DNA of 28,942 bases from Candidatus Uhrbacteria bacterium (GCA_016205975.1 JACQSK010000008.1:1-28942); one strand, 5' to 3'; positions 1 to 6,991 are shown, counted from the stretch's first letter. Notes: generated by a model from the letters alone, not told the origin. Translations and numbers: made by a program.

Positions 1-422
1 AGGCCGCTGAGGGAGAGGTAGCCGCCAACTCTCACAAGAGAGTCTGGGAGACGGACAGAGGGTTTGTCATGGAAATCGAGGTTTCCTTCAGTTTCAACAG
101 AACCGTCAGAGTGGAAGATGAAGGTGTCATGGACCCAATCCTCGTCAAACCCAAGGTCAGACGACCAGGCGATGTACTCACGGCGGCGACGTTGGTCTTT
201 CTTCTCGTGCAGGGCACGCTCGGCAGCTTCAGCTAGAGCCCGCTCCTCAGGGGTGAGGATGAGGCGAGGAGCCTCTGGAGTGGACCTGGGAGGCTTGTCT
301 CCCAGCGATCTCATGGCTGCTTCCGCTTCAGGACCAGAAATCTTCCCGACCATCTCGGCGTCGTCACGACTGCGGGGAGTCTTGGGTTCTGGGGTGAATG
401 GGTTTTCGAGGGAGTGGGGCAT
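1..422 (-). CDS. Leucine-rich-repeat-like protein, N-terminal part (cut by window edge)
   Basis: An open frame of 140 codons runs from an ATG at 422 off the left edge of the window. The first 75 residues are polar, rich in Pro, Glu and Arg, with a charged helix (EERALAEAAERALHEKKDQRRRR). Next comes a segment that looks like the opening of a repeat domain, ending in LPDSLVRVGGYLSLSGL. The spacing of Leu, Val-Gly-Gly and Leu-Ser-Leu resembles the 'LP..L.VGG.L.L..T' units of leucine-rich proteins that recur in Patescibacteria genomes; this family link is from memory. No signal peptide is seen, so it is probably cytoplasmic. It starts 10 bases after the glycosyltransferase stop, so it is probably the last gene visible of that operon. 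No clear ribosome binding site. Function unknown; the rest of the gene lies outside the window. Confidence 0.7.
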   Translation of the reverse strand, partial: MPHSLENPFTPEPKTPRSRDDAEMVGKISGPEAEAAMRSLGDKPPRSTPEAPRLILTPEERALAEAAERALHEKKDQRRRREYIAWSSDLGFDEDWVHDTFIFHSDGSVETEGNLDFHDKPSVRLPDSLVRVGGYLSLSG

Positions 423-432
423 AGGAAATGAA

Positions 433-1104
433 TCAGGAATGACTCTCAAGAGGCTTTAAGTTTCGCAGTGCGACCTTCACCACGAGCAACGCCTTGGCGA
501 CCTGATAAAACATACAAAAGTATTGTAGCACGGCACGCGGGACACCCACTTTTTGATCTTTACGACGAATGTGCAGACCCGGAAGTTCGACGGCGCCGTA
601 GGACAGTCCGCGAGCGCGGCAGTGTTCGTTGAGCGCGATCTCCACCATGTAGCCGCGCAGGAAACGCGGATCCACTTCTTCCATCACGGTACGCAGGAGC
701 GCGCGCTCGCCGGAGATAAGCGGGAGGCGGCGCATGATGGACATGAGTAAGCGCCCACGGTCGCGCAGGCCGACGTTCATTGTGCGCTCGCCGCGCAGGA
801 CTGGACGCACGAGGCGCTCGACGTGATCGGGTGTGAGGCCGATGAGGTCAGCGTCGAAAAAAACGACGATCGGTGCGTCGGTGCGCGCGAGGCCATAGAG
901 CATCGCCTCGCCTTTGCCGCCGCGGTGCGGGAGCTCGAACACGGTGGCGCCTGCCTCGCGCGCGGTGCGGGAGGTGGCGTCCGTCGATCCGTCGGAGACG
1001 ACGGTCACCTCTTGGATGAACGGCGACGCATAAAGCGGACGCACGACCTGCGCGATCGTCATCTCTTCGTTGTACGCCGGAATAATCGCCGCGATCTTCG
1101 TCAT
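433..1104 (-). CDS. Family 2 glycosyltransferase (GT-A fold)
   Basis: 223 residues. The N-terminus IAAIIPAYNEE is the classic GT2 nucleotide-binding start. VVSDGSTDAT follows at about residues 35-44, and the metal-binding acidic motif FFDADL at about 82-87. The middle segment (ISGERALLRTVMEE..., then GYMVEIALN) resembles the acceptor side of dolichol-phosphate mannosyltransferase or glucosyl-phosphoglycerate synthase-like enzymes. The C-terminus (about 190-215) is moderately hydrophobic but too short to be a firm membrane anchor. It would transfer a sugar from a nucleotide donor to a lipid, polyol or glycan acceptor; the substrate cannot be read from sequence. Its ATG overlaps the stop of the upstream gene (ATGA at 1101-1104), so the two are probably translationally coupled. 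Confidence 0.9.
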   Translation of the reverse strand: MTKIAAIIPAYNEEMTIAQVVRPLYASPFIQEVTVVSDGSTDATSRTAREAGATVFELPHRGGKGEAMLYGLARTDAPIVVFFDADLIGLTPDHVERLVRPVLRGERTMNVGLRDRGRLLMSIMRRLPLISGERALLRTVMEEVDPRFLRGYMVEIALNEHCRARGLSYGAVELPGLHIRRKDQKVGVPRAVLQYFCMFYQVAKALLVVKVALRNLKPLESHS

Positions 1105-1772
1105 AAAAAAGTGTTCCTTTCTCGCAAGGCTTGCAGCTCTCGGTGAATCCCCTGTTCGATCACGTGCGCACTTGCGGACAGTCGCTCAAGCGTTTCAAAC
1201 GCCTCCACCGAGTGCAGCACGCTTGAGAGCGATTCTCTGACCCGCCCCAGAAACGTCAATGCCAACAGGAACGCCTCGTGCGCCACGATCGCTCCGGCTC
1301 GATCGCCGTAGTCCTCCTCGCACAGCGCCAAAAAAATCTTGATCGGCACCAGGTTCACGTTCGCGTACGCGCGGAAAAAAGCGCCGGCATGCACGCCGCC
1401 GCGCTCATAGCCCTGTTTGGCAAACGTGCTTTGCTGCGTGGCCCACGCGCGCGCGTGGCGGTAGAGTGGATGCTCGCGGATGCTCTGCGTGAAATCGTCT
1501 TCGAGATCGTCCTCCAAAAGTGACGGCGTTCCCAGATGCACAGACGGCGACCGCTCCTCGCGCAACTTCTCCATGCCCAACTTCAACGCGAGGTCCGCAT
1601 CCGACTGCTCTTCCGTGTCCATCTGTTCTTCCAGCACCTGTGCCTCAAAACTCAACGGCTCGTCCTCGCGGCCGCGGCCGTACTTCCCGTACAAGTCTTC
1701 CAGCTCATCCTCAAGCAAGTCGACGTCGTCGCGGCGGAAGAACCAGGGGTAGTCCGTATCATGCGTCGTCAT
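1101..1772 (-). CDS. Conserved-looking hypothetical protein with acidic N-terminus
   Basis: 223 residues, family not recognised. The first 90 residues are very acidic (for example DDVDLLEDELEDLYGKYGRG). The second half is helical and less charged, with a stretch around AFFRAYANVNLVPIKIFLALCEEDYGDRAGAIVAHEAFLLALTF that looks like an amphipathic helical bundle. No signal peptide, clear membrane span or catalytic motif is visible. It sits between a P-type ATPase and a glycosyltransferase with four-base overlaps at both ends (1769-1772 and 1101-1104), so it is almost certainly expressed with them. The overlaps and the GC-rich third codon positions support a real gene. Role unknown. Confidence 0.8.
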   Translation of the reverse strand: MTTHDTDYPWFFRRDDVDLLEDELEDLYGKYGRGREDEPLSFEAQVLEEQMDTEEQSDADLALKLGMEKLREERSPSVHLGTPSLLEDDLEDDFTQSIREHPLYRHARAWATQQSTFAKQGYERGGVHAGAFFRAYANVNLVPIKIFLALCEEDYGDRAGAIVAHEAFLLALTFLGRVRESLSSVLHSVEAFETLERLSASAHVIEQGIHRELQALRERNTFL

Positions 1773-4405
1773 AGGCGCGCGCGCCGCGTTTGTCGAAAGA
1801 GAAAAAATTCTTTGGTGAGCTCAATGGCGCCGAGCTTCATCATCCCGATCAACACGAGCAGGCCCCAGGCGCTCGCGGTGAGCGGCACGATCTCGAACAC
1901 GGACTGGAAAAAAGGATGGATAAGCGCGAGGGCCATGAGGCCGAATCCGACGGCCACGCCACAGAGAAGCCATGGATTAGAAAAGGGGTTGATGCGAAAA
2001 ATCGTCTGACGAAAACTTTTTACCGCGAAGACATAAAGGAGCGAGTCAATGCCCACGGCGGCAAACAGGATGGAACGGATCGTTTCTACGCTCTGTCCGG
2101 TCTGAAGCAACCAAAGGTACAAGAGGAAGAGGACGACATCCGTCACGATCCCGATCACGAAAATAATCGTGAGCATTTCTTTGTTCAAAACAGCCTCGCG
2201 GCGCGGACGCGGCGGCAGACGCATGATGTCCTTCTCGCCCGGCTCCAGCGTGAGCCCGACGTTGGGAAGCGTGTCTGCCACCAGGTTGATCCACAAAATC
2301 TGCGCGGGCAAGAGTGGAATCGGCAGGCCCATGAGGATCGATCCGCCGATGAGCACGATCTCCGTGAAGCTGTCCGCGAGCAAGTACACGGTCGTCTTTC
2401 TGATGTTGTCGAAGATCACGCGGCCTTCCTCGATGGCGGCGGTGATCGTGCCCAGGCGATTATCGAGGATCACGATGTCGGAAGACTGCTTGGCGACCTC
2501 GGTGCCCGAACCCACGGCGATGCCGACGTCCGCGGCCTTGAGCGCGGGCGCGTCATTCACGCCGTCGCCAGTCATGGCCACGACCTCGCCTCGCGCCTGC
2601 CAGGCGTTCACGATCCTGATTTTGTGCCGCGGCTCCACGCGCGCGAAGATCACCACGTCCGCCACGCGCGCCTTCAGCTCTTCCTCGCTCCAGGCGTCGA
2701 GCTCGGGACCCGTCACCACGCTGCCGTTCTGCATCATCAAGCCCGCCTGTGCGGCGATCGCGCGCGCGGTCTCCGGGTGGTCGCCGGTGATCAGGATCGT
2801 GCGCACGCCGGCCTGCCTGGCGTCCTCGATTTGTTCCTTTACGTCCGCGCGCAGAGGATCATGTAACCCGACAAATCCCAAAAAAACAAAATCCGCCTGG
2901 TCCTCAGGCGTGATGGCGTTCACGCGTGTGGAGACGGTTTTGGAAGCCAGGGCAATCAAGCGCAGGCCCTGACGCGTCAGCGTTTCTTCCTGCTGCGCGA
3001 TCTGCGTTCTGCGCGCTGACGTGAGAGCAACGGTTTCTCCGCCGAGCGCCATCGTGCCGCATCGCTCAAGCACGGGAATGGACGCGCCCTTCAAGAACAG
3101 CCGCAACCCGTCGCCCCATGCATGCGCCGTCATCATGTATTTCTTCACCGAGTCAAACGGCACCTCCCCCAGACGCGGGTGTGACGCCAGGAGCGCGTCG
3201 CGGTCGTCTTTCCGGTTCACATACGCATCCAAGAGCGCGCGCTCCGTGGGCGTCCCGCGCACCTGGGTGTCCGCGGATCCCGTCGCGTCGTTGCACAAAG
3301 CCATGACAAGAAACATCTGAGCGATCGTCTCGGAGGAAGCGGGCAGGGACTCGATGACGTAGATCTCGTCGCCGCTCGCCAGGTGCGTAACGCGCATCTG
3401 GCCTTCTGTGATCGTGCCGGTTTTGTCGGCGCACAGAACAGACACGCTGCCGAGCGTCTCAGCGGCGACGAGTTTGCGCACGAGAGATTTGCGTTTCAAA
3501 ATCCTCTGCATGCCGATCGCGAGAATCACGGTGACCGAAACGGCCAACCCTTCTGGAATCGCCGCCACGGCAAGCGCTATGGACACCGAAAACATCTCCG
3601 TCGCCGACCGACCGCTCACCACACCCGTGACGAACAGCACGACCACCAAAAAAATCATCAGCCCCGCGATCCAGCGCGCCAGGCGTTTGAGTTCTTGCTG
3701 GAGCGGCGTCTGGGACTCGGGCGTTTTTTGGACGAGCGTGGCGATACGGCCGAGCTCGGTTGAGCTCCCCGTGGCCACGACGACCGCCTGCCCGCGCCCT
3801 GAGAGCACGCTGGTTCCCGCAAAAATCATGTTGATACGATCCGCCAGAACGGTCTGGTCGGGAAGGTCCTGTGTCTGCTTGCGCTCAGGGAGGGACTCGC
3901 CGGTGAGCGTGGACTCGTTCACGGTGAGCTCGACCGCTTCCAGGAGGCGCGCGTCGGCCGTGATGCGATCGCCCGTGTGCAAGAGGAGGACGTCGCCGGG
4001 CACAAGCTCACGCGCGTCCATCTCGCGCGACATTCCCTCCCGCAGCACGATCGCGCGCGGAGAAACGAGCGAGCGTAGGCGCGCGAGCGACTGGTTGGCT
4101 TTGTACTCCTGGATGAATCCCACCAACGTGTTGAGCGCGACCGCGGCCGCGATGACCCCCGCGTTCACCCACTCGGCCAGAAAGGCGCTCCCAAGCGCGG
4201 CAACCATCAACACCAAAATGAGCGGGCTCACAAACTGACGAGCGAGCACCGTGCTCCAGCCGTCTTGTTTTTTCTGCGCCAGCCGATTGGGGCCGTAGCG
4301 CCTACTTCGCTCTTGAACCTCGGTCTGAGTCAGCCCCTGCGGTCTGCTTTGAAGCGTCTCAAAGATGGACGGTATCGATAGGGTGTGCCATGGGTGGTGA
4401 GTCAT
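1769..4405 (-). CDS. P-type cation-transporting ATPase (P2A, Ca2+-ATPase-like)
   Basis: 878 residues, full length for a bacterial P2-type pump. Motifs in order: TGES (actuator loop, 168-171), PEGL in M4 (284-287), DKTGT with the phosphorylated Asp327 (327-331), KGA nucleotide-binding motif (439-441) and TGDGVNDAP hinge (612-620). Hydrophobic spans lie at about 58-76, 82-98, 245-264, 271-297 and in a C-terminal cluster of four to six helices after residue 670. The PEGL glutamate and the M6 motif NLVAD keep the residues that form calcium site II in SERCA-type pumps (Glu in M4, Asn and Asp in M6). M5 has Ser where SERCA has the site I Asn, so one bound ion per cycle is likely. Ca2+ or Mn2+ export is the best guess; a Na+/K+ role is not excluded. 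It heads the operon at the left of the window. An inverted repeat and one copy of a 22-bp repeat lie upstream. Confidence 0.93.
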   Translation of the reverse strand: MTHHPWHTLSIPSIFETLQSRPQGLTQTEVQERSRRYGPNRLAQKKQDGWSTVLARQFVSPLILVLMVAALGSAFLAEWVNAGVIAAAVALNTLVGFIQEYKANQSLARLRSLVSPRAIVLREGMSREMDARELVPGDVLLLHTGDRITADARLLEAVELTVNESTLTGESLPERKQTQDLPDQTVLADRINMIFAGTSVLSGRGQAVVVATGSSTELGRIATLVQKTPESQTPLQQELKRLARWIAGLMIFLVVVLFVTGVVSGRSATEMFSVSIALAVAAIPEGLAVSVTVILAIGMQRILKRKSLVRKLVAAETLGSVSVLCADKTGTITEGQMRVTHLASGDEIYVIESLPASSETIAQMFLVMALCNDATGSADTQVRGTPTERALLDAYVNRKDDRDALLASHPRLGEVPFDSVKKYMMTAHAWGDGLRLFLKGASIPVLERCGTMALGGETVALTSARRTQIAQQEETLTRQGLRLIALASKTVSTRVNAITPEDQADFVFLGFVGLHDPLRADVKEQIEDARQAGVRTILITGDHPETARAIAAQAGLMMQNGSVVTGPELDAWSEEELKARVADVVIFARVEPRHKIRIVNAWQARGEVVAMTGDGVNDAPALKAADVGIAVGSGTEVAKQSSDIVILDNRLGTITAAIEEGRVIFDNIRKTTVYLLADSFTEIVLIGGSILMGLPIPLLPAQILWINLVADTLPNVGLTLEPGEKDIMRLPPRPRREAVLNKEMLTIIFVIGIVTDVVLFLLYLWLLQTGQSVETIRSILFAAVGIDSLLYVFAVKSFRQTIFRINPFSNPWLLCGVAVGFGLMALALIHPFFQSVFEIVPLTASAWGLLVLIGMMKLGAIELTKEFFLFRQTRRARL

Positions 4406-4426
4406 ACGGTTGCTATCTTACCTGTT

Positions 4427-4449
4427 TGATCGTCTCAAGACCACGATCA
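4427..4449. promoter_or_regulatory. Inverted repeat upstream of the P-type ATPase (candidate operator)
   Basis: TGATCGT (4427-4433) and ACGATCA (4443-4449) form a perfect 7-bp inverted repeat with a 9-bp spacer. It ends 22 bases upstream of the ATPase start codon. Its half-site (CACGATC) is also present in the 22-bp direct repeat at 4510-4531 and 5061-5082, hence the suggestion that the same regulator could bind both. The dyad is seen; its function is inferred. Confidence 0.4.
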
Positions 4450-4509
4450 GCAGCGGCGACGAAGCAAGAACCAAACGACCTCCGAAAAACGGACTGGGCC
4501 AACAAACTT

Positions 4510-4531
4510 CGTCTCCATTTTTTCACGATCG
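4510..4531. repeat. 22-bp direct repeat, copy 1 (3' end of the PaaX-like gene)
   Basis: Positions 4510-4531 are identical over 22 bases to 5061-5082. The shared block starts CGTCTCC, has a run of six T, and ends CACGATCG. This copy covers the last two codons and the stop of the PaaX-like gene and lies about 105 bases upstream of the P-type ATPase start. The two copies fall in different reading positions, so identity is not explained by coding a repeated peptide. Confidence 0.85.
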
Positions 4532-5059
4532 TAGATTTTTGTAGACGTCAGTTCCAACAAAAATCTGAACCCATTTCCCAATACCGGCGTCTGCGATGAA
4601 CCGAGAGACATCTTTGAGGACATCGCGGTCGGTGGACCAAACGCTCCGTTGGATCAAAGAGAGCCCGGCGGCTTTCAAAAAATGACGAAAAGCATCTCGG
4701 CTCTTGCGCGCCTGCTCCGGGATATCGAATACGACCAGACAGCGCGCTCCTCGCTTCAGCATGGGACGATCTTGCATCGTTCTGAGCAAGCGTTCCATTT
4801 TTCCTGTCTGGCTCAATCTGATCATCAATCCCTTTGCGGTCTTGCTTGTCTCGATCCAGCCTTTGCGCTTGAGATAATGGAGCGTCCGCCGTTCTTCGGT
4901 GCGGCGCGGCACGCAAGGCGCGACTCGCCCGATGCATCGCGAAGAATAACGGATGCCTTTATAGCTAGGCAAAACGAGCTCCGCGGAAAACCAATCGTCC
5001 TGTACCTGTCGAAGGAGCTTGGTGATCTTGTTTGCGACTTTCTTCGTTCCCTTCTCCAT
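4523..5059 (-). CDS. PaaX-family / Cas2-like-fold transcriptional regulator
   Basis: 178 residues from the ATG at 5059, chosen because GGAG sits five bases upstream; an in-frame ATG at 5107 would add 16 residues but has no such site. The N-terminal half contains a winged-helix-like region ending LKRKGWIETSKTAKGLMIRLSQTGK, a typical wing followed by 'T.kGk'. The C-terminal half (about residues 105-175: CLVVFDIPEQARKSRDAFRHF, then SVWSTDRDV and KWVQIFVGTD) is the ferredoxin-like domain shared by PaaX repressors and Cas2. PaaX proteins repress operons, classically phenylacetate catabolism, which is not present here. With 22-bp repeats at both ends of the gene and a cation pump downstream, it is more likely a local autoregulator; that is inference. 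No cas genes or array are in the window. Confidence 0.75.
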   Translation of the reverse strand: MEKGTKKVANKITKLLRQVQDDWFSAELVLPSYKGIRYSSRCIGRVAPCVPRRTEERRTLHYLKRKGWIETSKTAKGLMIRLSQTGKMERLLRTMQDRPMLKRGARCLVVFDIPEQARKSRDAFRHFLKAAGLSLIQRSVWSTDRDVLKDVSRFIADAGIGKWVQIFVGTDVYKNLRS

Positions 5060-5060
5060 A

Positions 5061-5082
5061 CGTCTCCATTTTTTCACGATCG
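5061..5082. repeat. 22-bp direct repeat, copy 2 (leader of the PaaX-like gene)
   Basis: Second copy of the 22-bp block described at 4510-4531. It lies one base upstream of the PaaX-like start codon and includes its ribosome binding site (GGAG on the minus strand). A protein bound here would block translation initiation or transcription, which fits autoregulation. Confidence 0.85.
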
Positions 5083-5218
5083 CAAAAAAATGTACACATA
5101 GGGTCATTAGAAAAATAGGAGGACATCTGACGAAGCTTGCGCTCGTGCCTAGGGACAGGAGGCTTTGAGGAGTGAAGGACGCAGCGATGAACCTTCTGCA
5201 CAGACGTTCGATGGAAAG

Positions 5219-5255
5219 AAAAAAGCCTCAGGCAGAAACGGTTTCCGCAGAGGCT
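5219..5255 (-). terminator. Rho-independent terminator of the small lipoprotein gene
   Basis: AGCCTC (5224-5229) pairs with GAGGCT (5250-5255), with a further internal stem. On the minus strand the stem is followed by six T. It lies 32 bases after the lipoprotein stop. The stretch 5083-5218 between it and the PaaX-like gene holds no gene I can support; it presumably carries that gene's promoter, but I see no convincing -35/-10 pair. Confidence 0.75.
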
Positions 5256-5286
5256 CGTCAACGGAGGGTTGAAGGGCGAGGCGTGG

Positions 5287-5574
5287 TCACGAGAAAAAGT
5301 CCAGGAGGACTCCGATGGCACCTACGGCGCCCAACAAGAACCCGAAATCGTACCAACCGCCATTGTTGTGGATTTCGTACATGCCCACGCTGTCCGAGAA
5401 GAGCGAGATCACGAAGGTGAACTCGATGATCACTCCGTGCCACACGCCGAGCCAGAAGCCCGCGATGCTTCCACCCTCGACGGCCGTGTCCACCATGGCA
5501 TTGGCGTCTGGCGCACAGCCTGCGATCAAGAGGACGCCCAGGAGCGCCAGGAACAACAGATGTGTTTTCTTCAT
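5287..5574 (-). CDS. Small lipoprotein with C-terminal membrane segments
   Basis: 95 residues from the ATG at 5574, preceded by a strong AAGGAGA site. The start MKKTHLLFLALLGVLLIAGC is a type II signal peptide with lipobox LIAGC, so Cys20 would be lipidated. After it comes PDANAMVDTAVEGG, then two hydrophobic stretches (IAGFWLGVWHGVIIEFTFVISLF and, near the end, YDFGFLLGAVGAIGVLLDFF) separated by a short polar loop. The layout, a lipid anchor plus two helices, resembles small bacterial proteins whose second half reads 'GFW.G.WHG.i....fi.slF', a pattern I recall as widespread but of unknown function. Its own terminator follows. An upstream extension of this frame is antisense to the tRNA and is not coding. 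Confidence 0.85.
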   Translation of the reverse strand: MKKTHLLFLALLGVLLIAGCAPDANAMVDTAVEGGSIAGFWLGVWHGVIIEFTFVISLFSDSVGMYEIHNNGGWYDFGFLLGAVGAIGVLLDFFS

Positions 5575-5596
5575 CGCCTTCTCTCCTTGTTGTACC

Positions 5597-5613
5597 GACA
5601 ATCCAGTATTGTC
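5597..5613. promoter_or_regulatory. Short dyad between lipoprotein gene and tRNA-Lys promoter
   Basis: GACAAT (5597-5602) and ATTGTC (5608-5613) form a 6-bp inverted repeat with a 5-bp spacer. It overlaps the -35 box of the tRNA-Lys promoter and lies in the leader of the divergent lipoprotein gene. It could be an operator serving both; a chance dyad of this size is also possible. Confidence 0.3.
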
Positions 5614-5637
5614 AGTGACGACAGTACCTGCTATATT
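5609..5637 (+). promoter_or_regulatory. Sigma70-type promoter of tRNA-Lys
   Basis: TTGTCA (5609-5614), a 17-bp spacer, then TATATT (5632-5637). Transcription would start near 5644, about 11 bases before the tRNA. It matches the consensus well in both boxes and in spacing. Confidence 0.75.
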
Positions 5638-5654
5638 TTCCATCGTCAAGATAC

Positions 5655-5729
5655 GCGCCGGTAGCTCAGGGGTAGAGCAAGAGCCTTTTAAGCTCGTGGT
5701 CGTGGGTTCAAATCCCACCCGGCGCACCA
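5655..5729 (+). tRNA. tRNA-Lys (anticodon TTT)
   Basis: 75 bases including an encoded CCA. The acceptor stem GCGCCGG/CCGGCGC is fully paired, the D arm is GCTC...GAGC, the anticodon loop CTTTTAA holds TTT, and the T arm is GTGGG-TTCAAAT-CCCAC. The first pair of the anticodon stem is an A-G mismatch; the other four pair. TTT reads lysine codons AAA and AAG. It is followed after 27 bases by a small Cys-rich gene with no promoter of its own that I can see, so the two may share a transcript. Confidence 0.97.
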
Positions 5730-5756
5730 AAAAAATAATTCACTCTTCCAAACACT

Positions 5757-5906
5757 ATGGACGAGCAAACAACGTGTGGCTCCTGCAAGATGACCGAGGG
5801 TCAATCTCACGATGACCAGAATTGTGAGGACTGCAAGGGCGGCGGCTGCACCTGCGAGATGGGTTGCTGCCAAGAGCCGCGGCCAGAGGAAGCTCCGGCC
5901 GCGTAA
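5757..5906 (+). CDS. 49-residue cysteine-rich protein, possible metal-binding peptide
   Basis: A short frame from ATG 5757 to TAA 5904-5906. Eight of its 49 residues are cysteines, arranged CGSC, 12 residues, CEDC, 4 residues, CTC, 3 residues, CC, with an acidic linker (TEGQSHDDQN) and a Pro/Glu tail (PRPEEAPAA). The pattern of CxxC, CxC and CC pairs resembles metallothioneins and small zinc- or copper-binding proteins; I do not recognise a named family. There is no signal peptide. It lies between tRNA-Lys and a terminator that starts three bases after its stop, which fits expression from the tRNA promoter. No Shine-Dalgarno site is seen. The purposeful Cys spacing and the terminator placement argue for a real gene; a short chance frame is the alternative. 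Confidence 0.7.
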   Translation: MDEQTTCGSCKMTEGQSHDDQNCEDCKGGGCTCEMGCCQEPRPEEAPAA

Positions 5907-5908
5907 AT

Positions 5909-5940
5909 AAAAATGCGTCTCTGTACGGAGGCGCATTTTT
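5909..5940. terminator. Bidirectional rho-independent terminator
   Basis: A 13-bp stem (5909-5921 with 5928-5940, one G-T wobble) with a 6-base loop, an A run on the left and a T run on the right. It sits between two converging genes, the Cys-rich protein and murG, and overlaps the murG stop codon. Confidence 0.85.
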
Positions 5941-6991
5941 ATTTTTCCATCCCCGCGAGCATTGCCGCGAGCTCGTCTGCGATGTCCGTGCGCAGCGCAC
6001 GGCGCATCTGCTCTCCCAGCGCGCGGCGGCGTTCTGGATCGTGCAACAGACGTTCGATCGTTTCAAGAAGTTTGTTGCTGGTGGTAGCTCGCTGATCCAG
6101 GACCACGCATGCGTCCTGCACGGCCGCGGCGTTTTCTTCTTGTGCGGAGTCCGGCAGCGGGATCAGCACGGCGGGCTTTCCCAGCGCGGCAAGCTCCGTG
6201 ATCGTTCCCATCCCTGCGCGACACACAACGAGATCAGCGACCGCAAGCGCGTCAGCCATGTCCTCGCGCAGGAACTCGCGCACGGCATAATGCTCCAGGC
6301 GCGGCAGCGCTCTCCCCTTCCCGCTTCCCGTAAGATGCACGACGTTCACGCTCCTCGTGAGCCGCTCGGCGATCTCGCCCGTTCTGTCGTTCAACCAGGC
6401 GGCGCCCGTGCCTCCGCCAAAAATCACGACGGTCGGTTTCTCTCGGTCCAACGCAAATCGTTCCCAGACGCGCGGCTTGGACCCCATGAGGATGCTGCGC
6501 CTCACGGGATTTCCGACGACACGCGCCTTTGCTCCCAGCACGCGCGCGCTCGCCTCCCATGCGGCCGTCACGCGACGCGCGAAGGGAGCGGTCAGTCGAG
6601 TCGTGAGGGTGACGTGGACATCCTGGCTATGCACCCACACAGGCACACCCAGCATCCGGGCCGCGATCACCACCGGCACGGCCGTGTAGCCTCCGGCTGA
6701 TCCCACGACGTCAGGCTCTTGTGCACGGATGATCCGCGCCGCAGAAACGAGCGCAGAGCAAAACAGAAACGGAAGTAGGAGCCACTCCAAACGGAATGAC
6801 CGAGAGAGCCGCGCCGTCGGCAGCGCAAAAAAAGAAAACCCCGCGGCCTCCACAACCGCTCGCTCTGGACCCTGTCGCGTGCCGATCCACACACCCTCAA
6901 GCGACGGGTCGCTTTTTTTTAGCGCCTCGTGCACGGCCAAGAGCGGCATCACGGGACCCATGGTTCCTCCGCCGGTGAACAGTGTTTTCAT
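5939..6991 (-). CDS. murG: MurG-like UDP-GlcNAc transferase (lipid II synthesis), diverged
   Basis: 350 residues, normal length for MurG, which adds GlcNAc to lipid I on the cytoplasmic face of the membrane. The N-terminal glycine loop is at residues 7-16 (GGGTMGPVMP), the inter-domain GNPVRRSI at 160-167, the C-terminal phosphate-binding loop GGGTGAAWLN at 192-201, and the donor-binding CRAGMGTITELAALGKPAVLIPLP at 257-280 followed by QEENA. Three usual MurG signatures are altered: GGTGGH reads GGTMGP, so the conserved His is Pro; HEQN reads HSQD (121-124); and GGSxGA reads GGGTGA. Position after mraY and ftsW still argues strongly for MurG function. A related GT28 enzyme with another acceptor is the alternative. 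Confidence 0.85.
   Translation of the reverse strand: MKTLFTGGGTMGPVMPLLAVHEALKKSDPSLEGVWIGTRQGPERAVVEAAGFSFFALPTARLSRSFRLEWLLLPFLFCSALVSAARIIRAQEPDVVGSAGGYTAVPVVIAARMLGVPVWVHSQDVHVTLTTRLTAPFARRVTAAWEASARVLGAKARVVGNPVRRSILMGSKPRVWERFALDREKPTVVIFGGGTGAAWLNDRTGEIAERLTRSVNVVHLTGSGKGRALPRLEHYAVREFLREDMADALAVADLVVCRAGMGTITELAALGKPAVLIPLPDSAQEENAAAVQDACVVLDQRATTSNKLLETIERLLHDPERRRALGEQMRRALRTDIADELAAMLAGMEK

Noticed and set aside
1790..2866. 358-codon open frame on the plus strand opposite the P-type ATPase
   Set aside because: Long antisense frames are expected opposite GC-rich genes; its translation is rich in Arg, His and Asp without domain features.
4523..5059. CRISPR Cas2 nuclease
   Set aside because: The C-terminal half has the Cas2-like fold, but the N-terminal winged-helix-like part and total length fit PaaX-type regulators, and there is no array or other cas gene in the window.
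4965..5321. 118-codon minus-strand frame overlapping the 5' end of the PaaX-like gene
   Set aside because: It crosses the lipoprotein terminator and overlaps the regulator in another frame; no recognisable features.
5574..5730. N-terminal extension of the lipoprotein (MVRRVGFEPTTTSLKGS...)
   Set aside because: This is the antisense translation of the tRNA-Lys gene, a well-known artefact; the real start at 5574 has a strong ribosome binding site and signal peptide.
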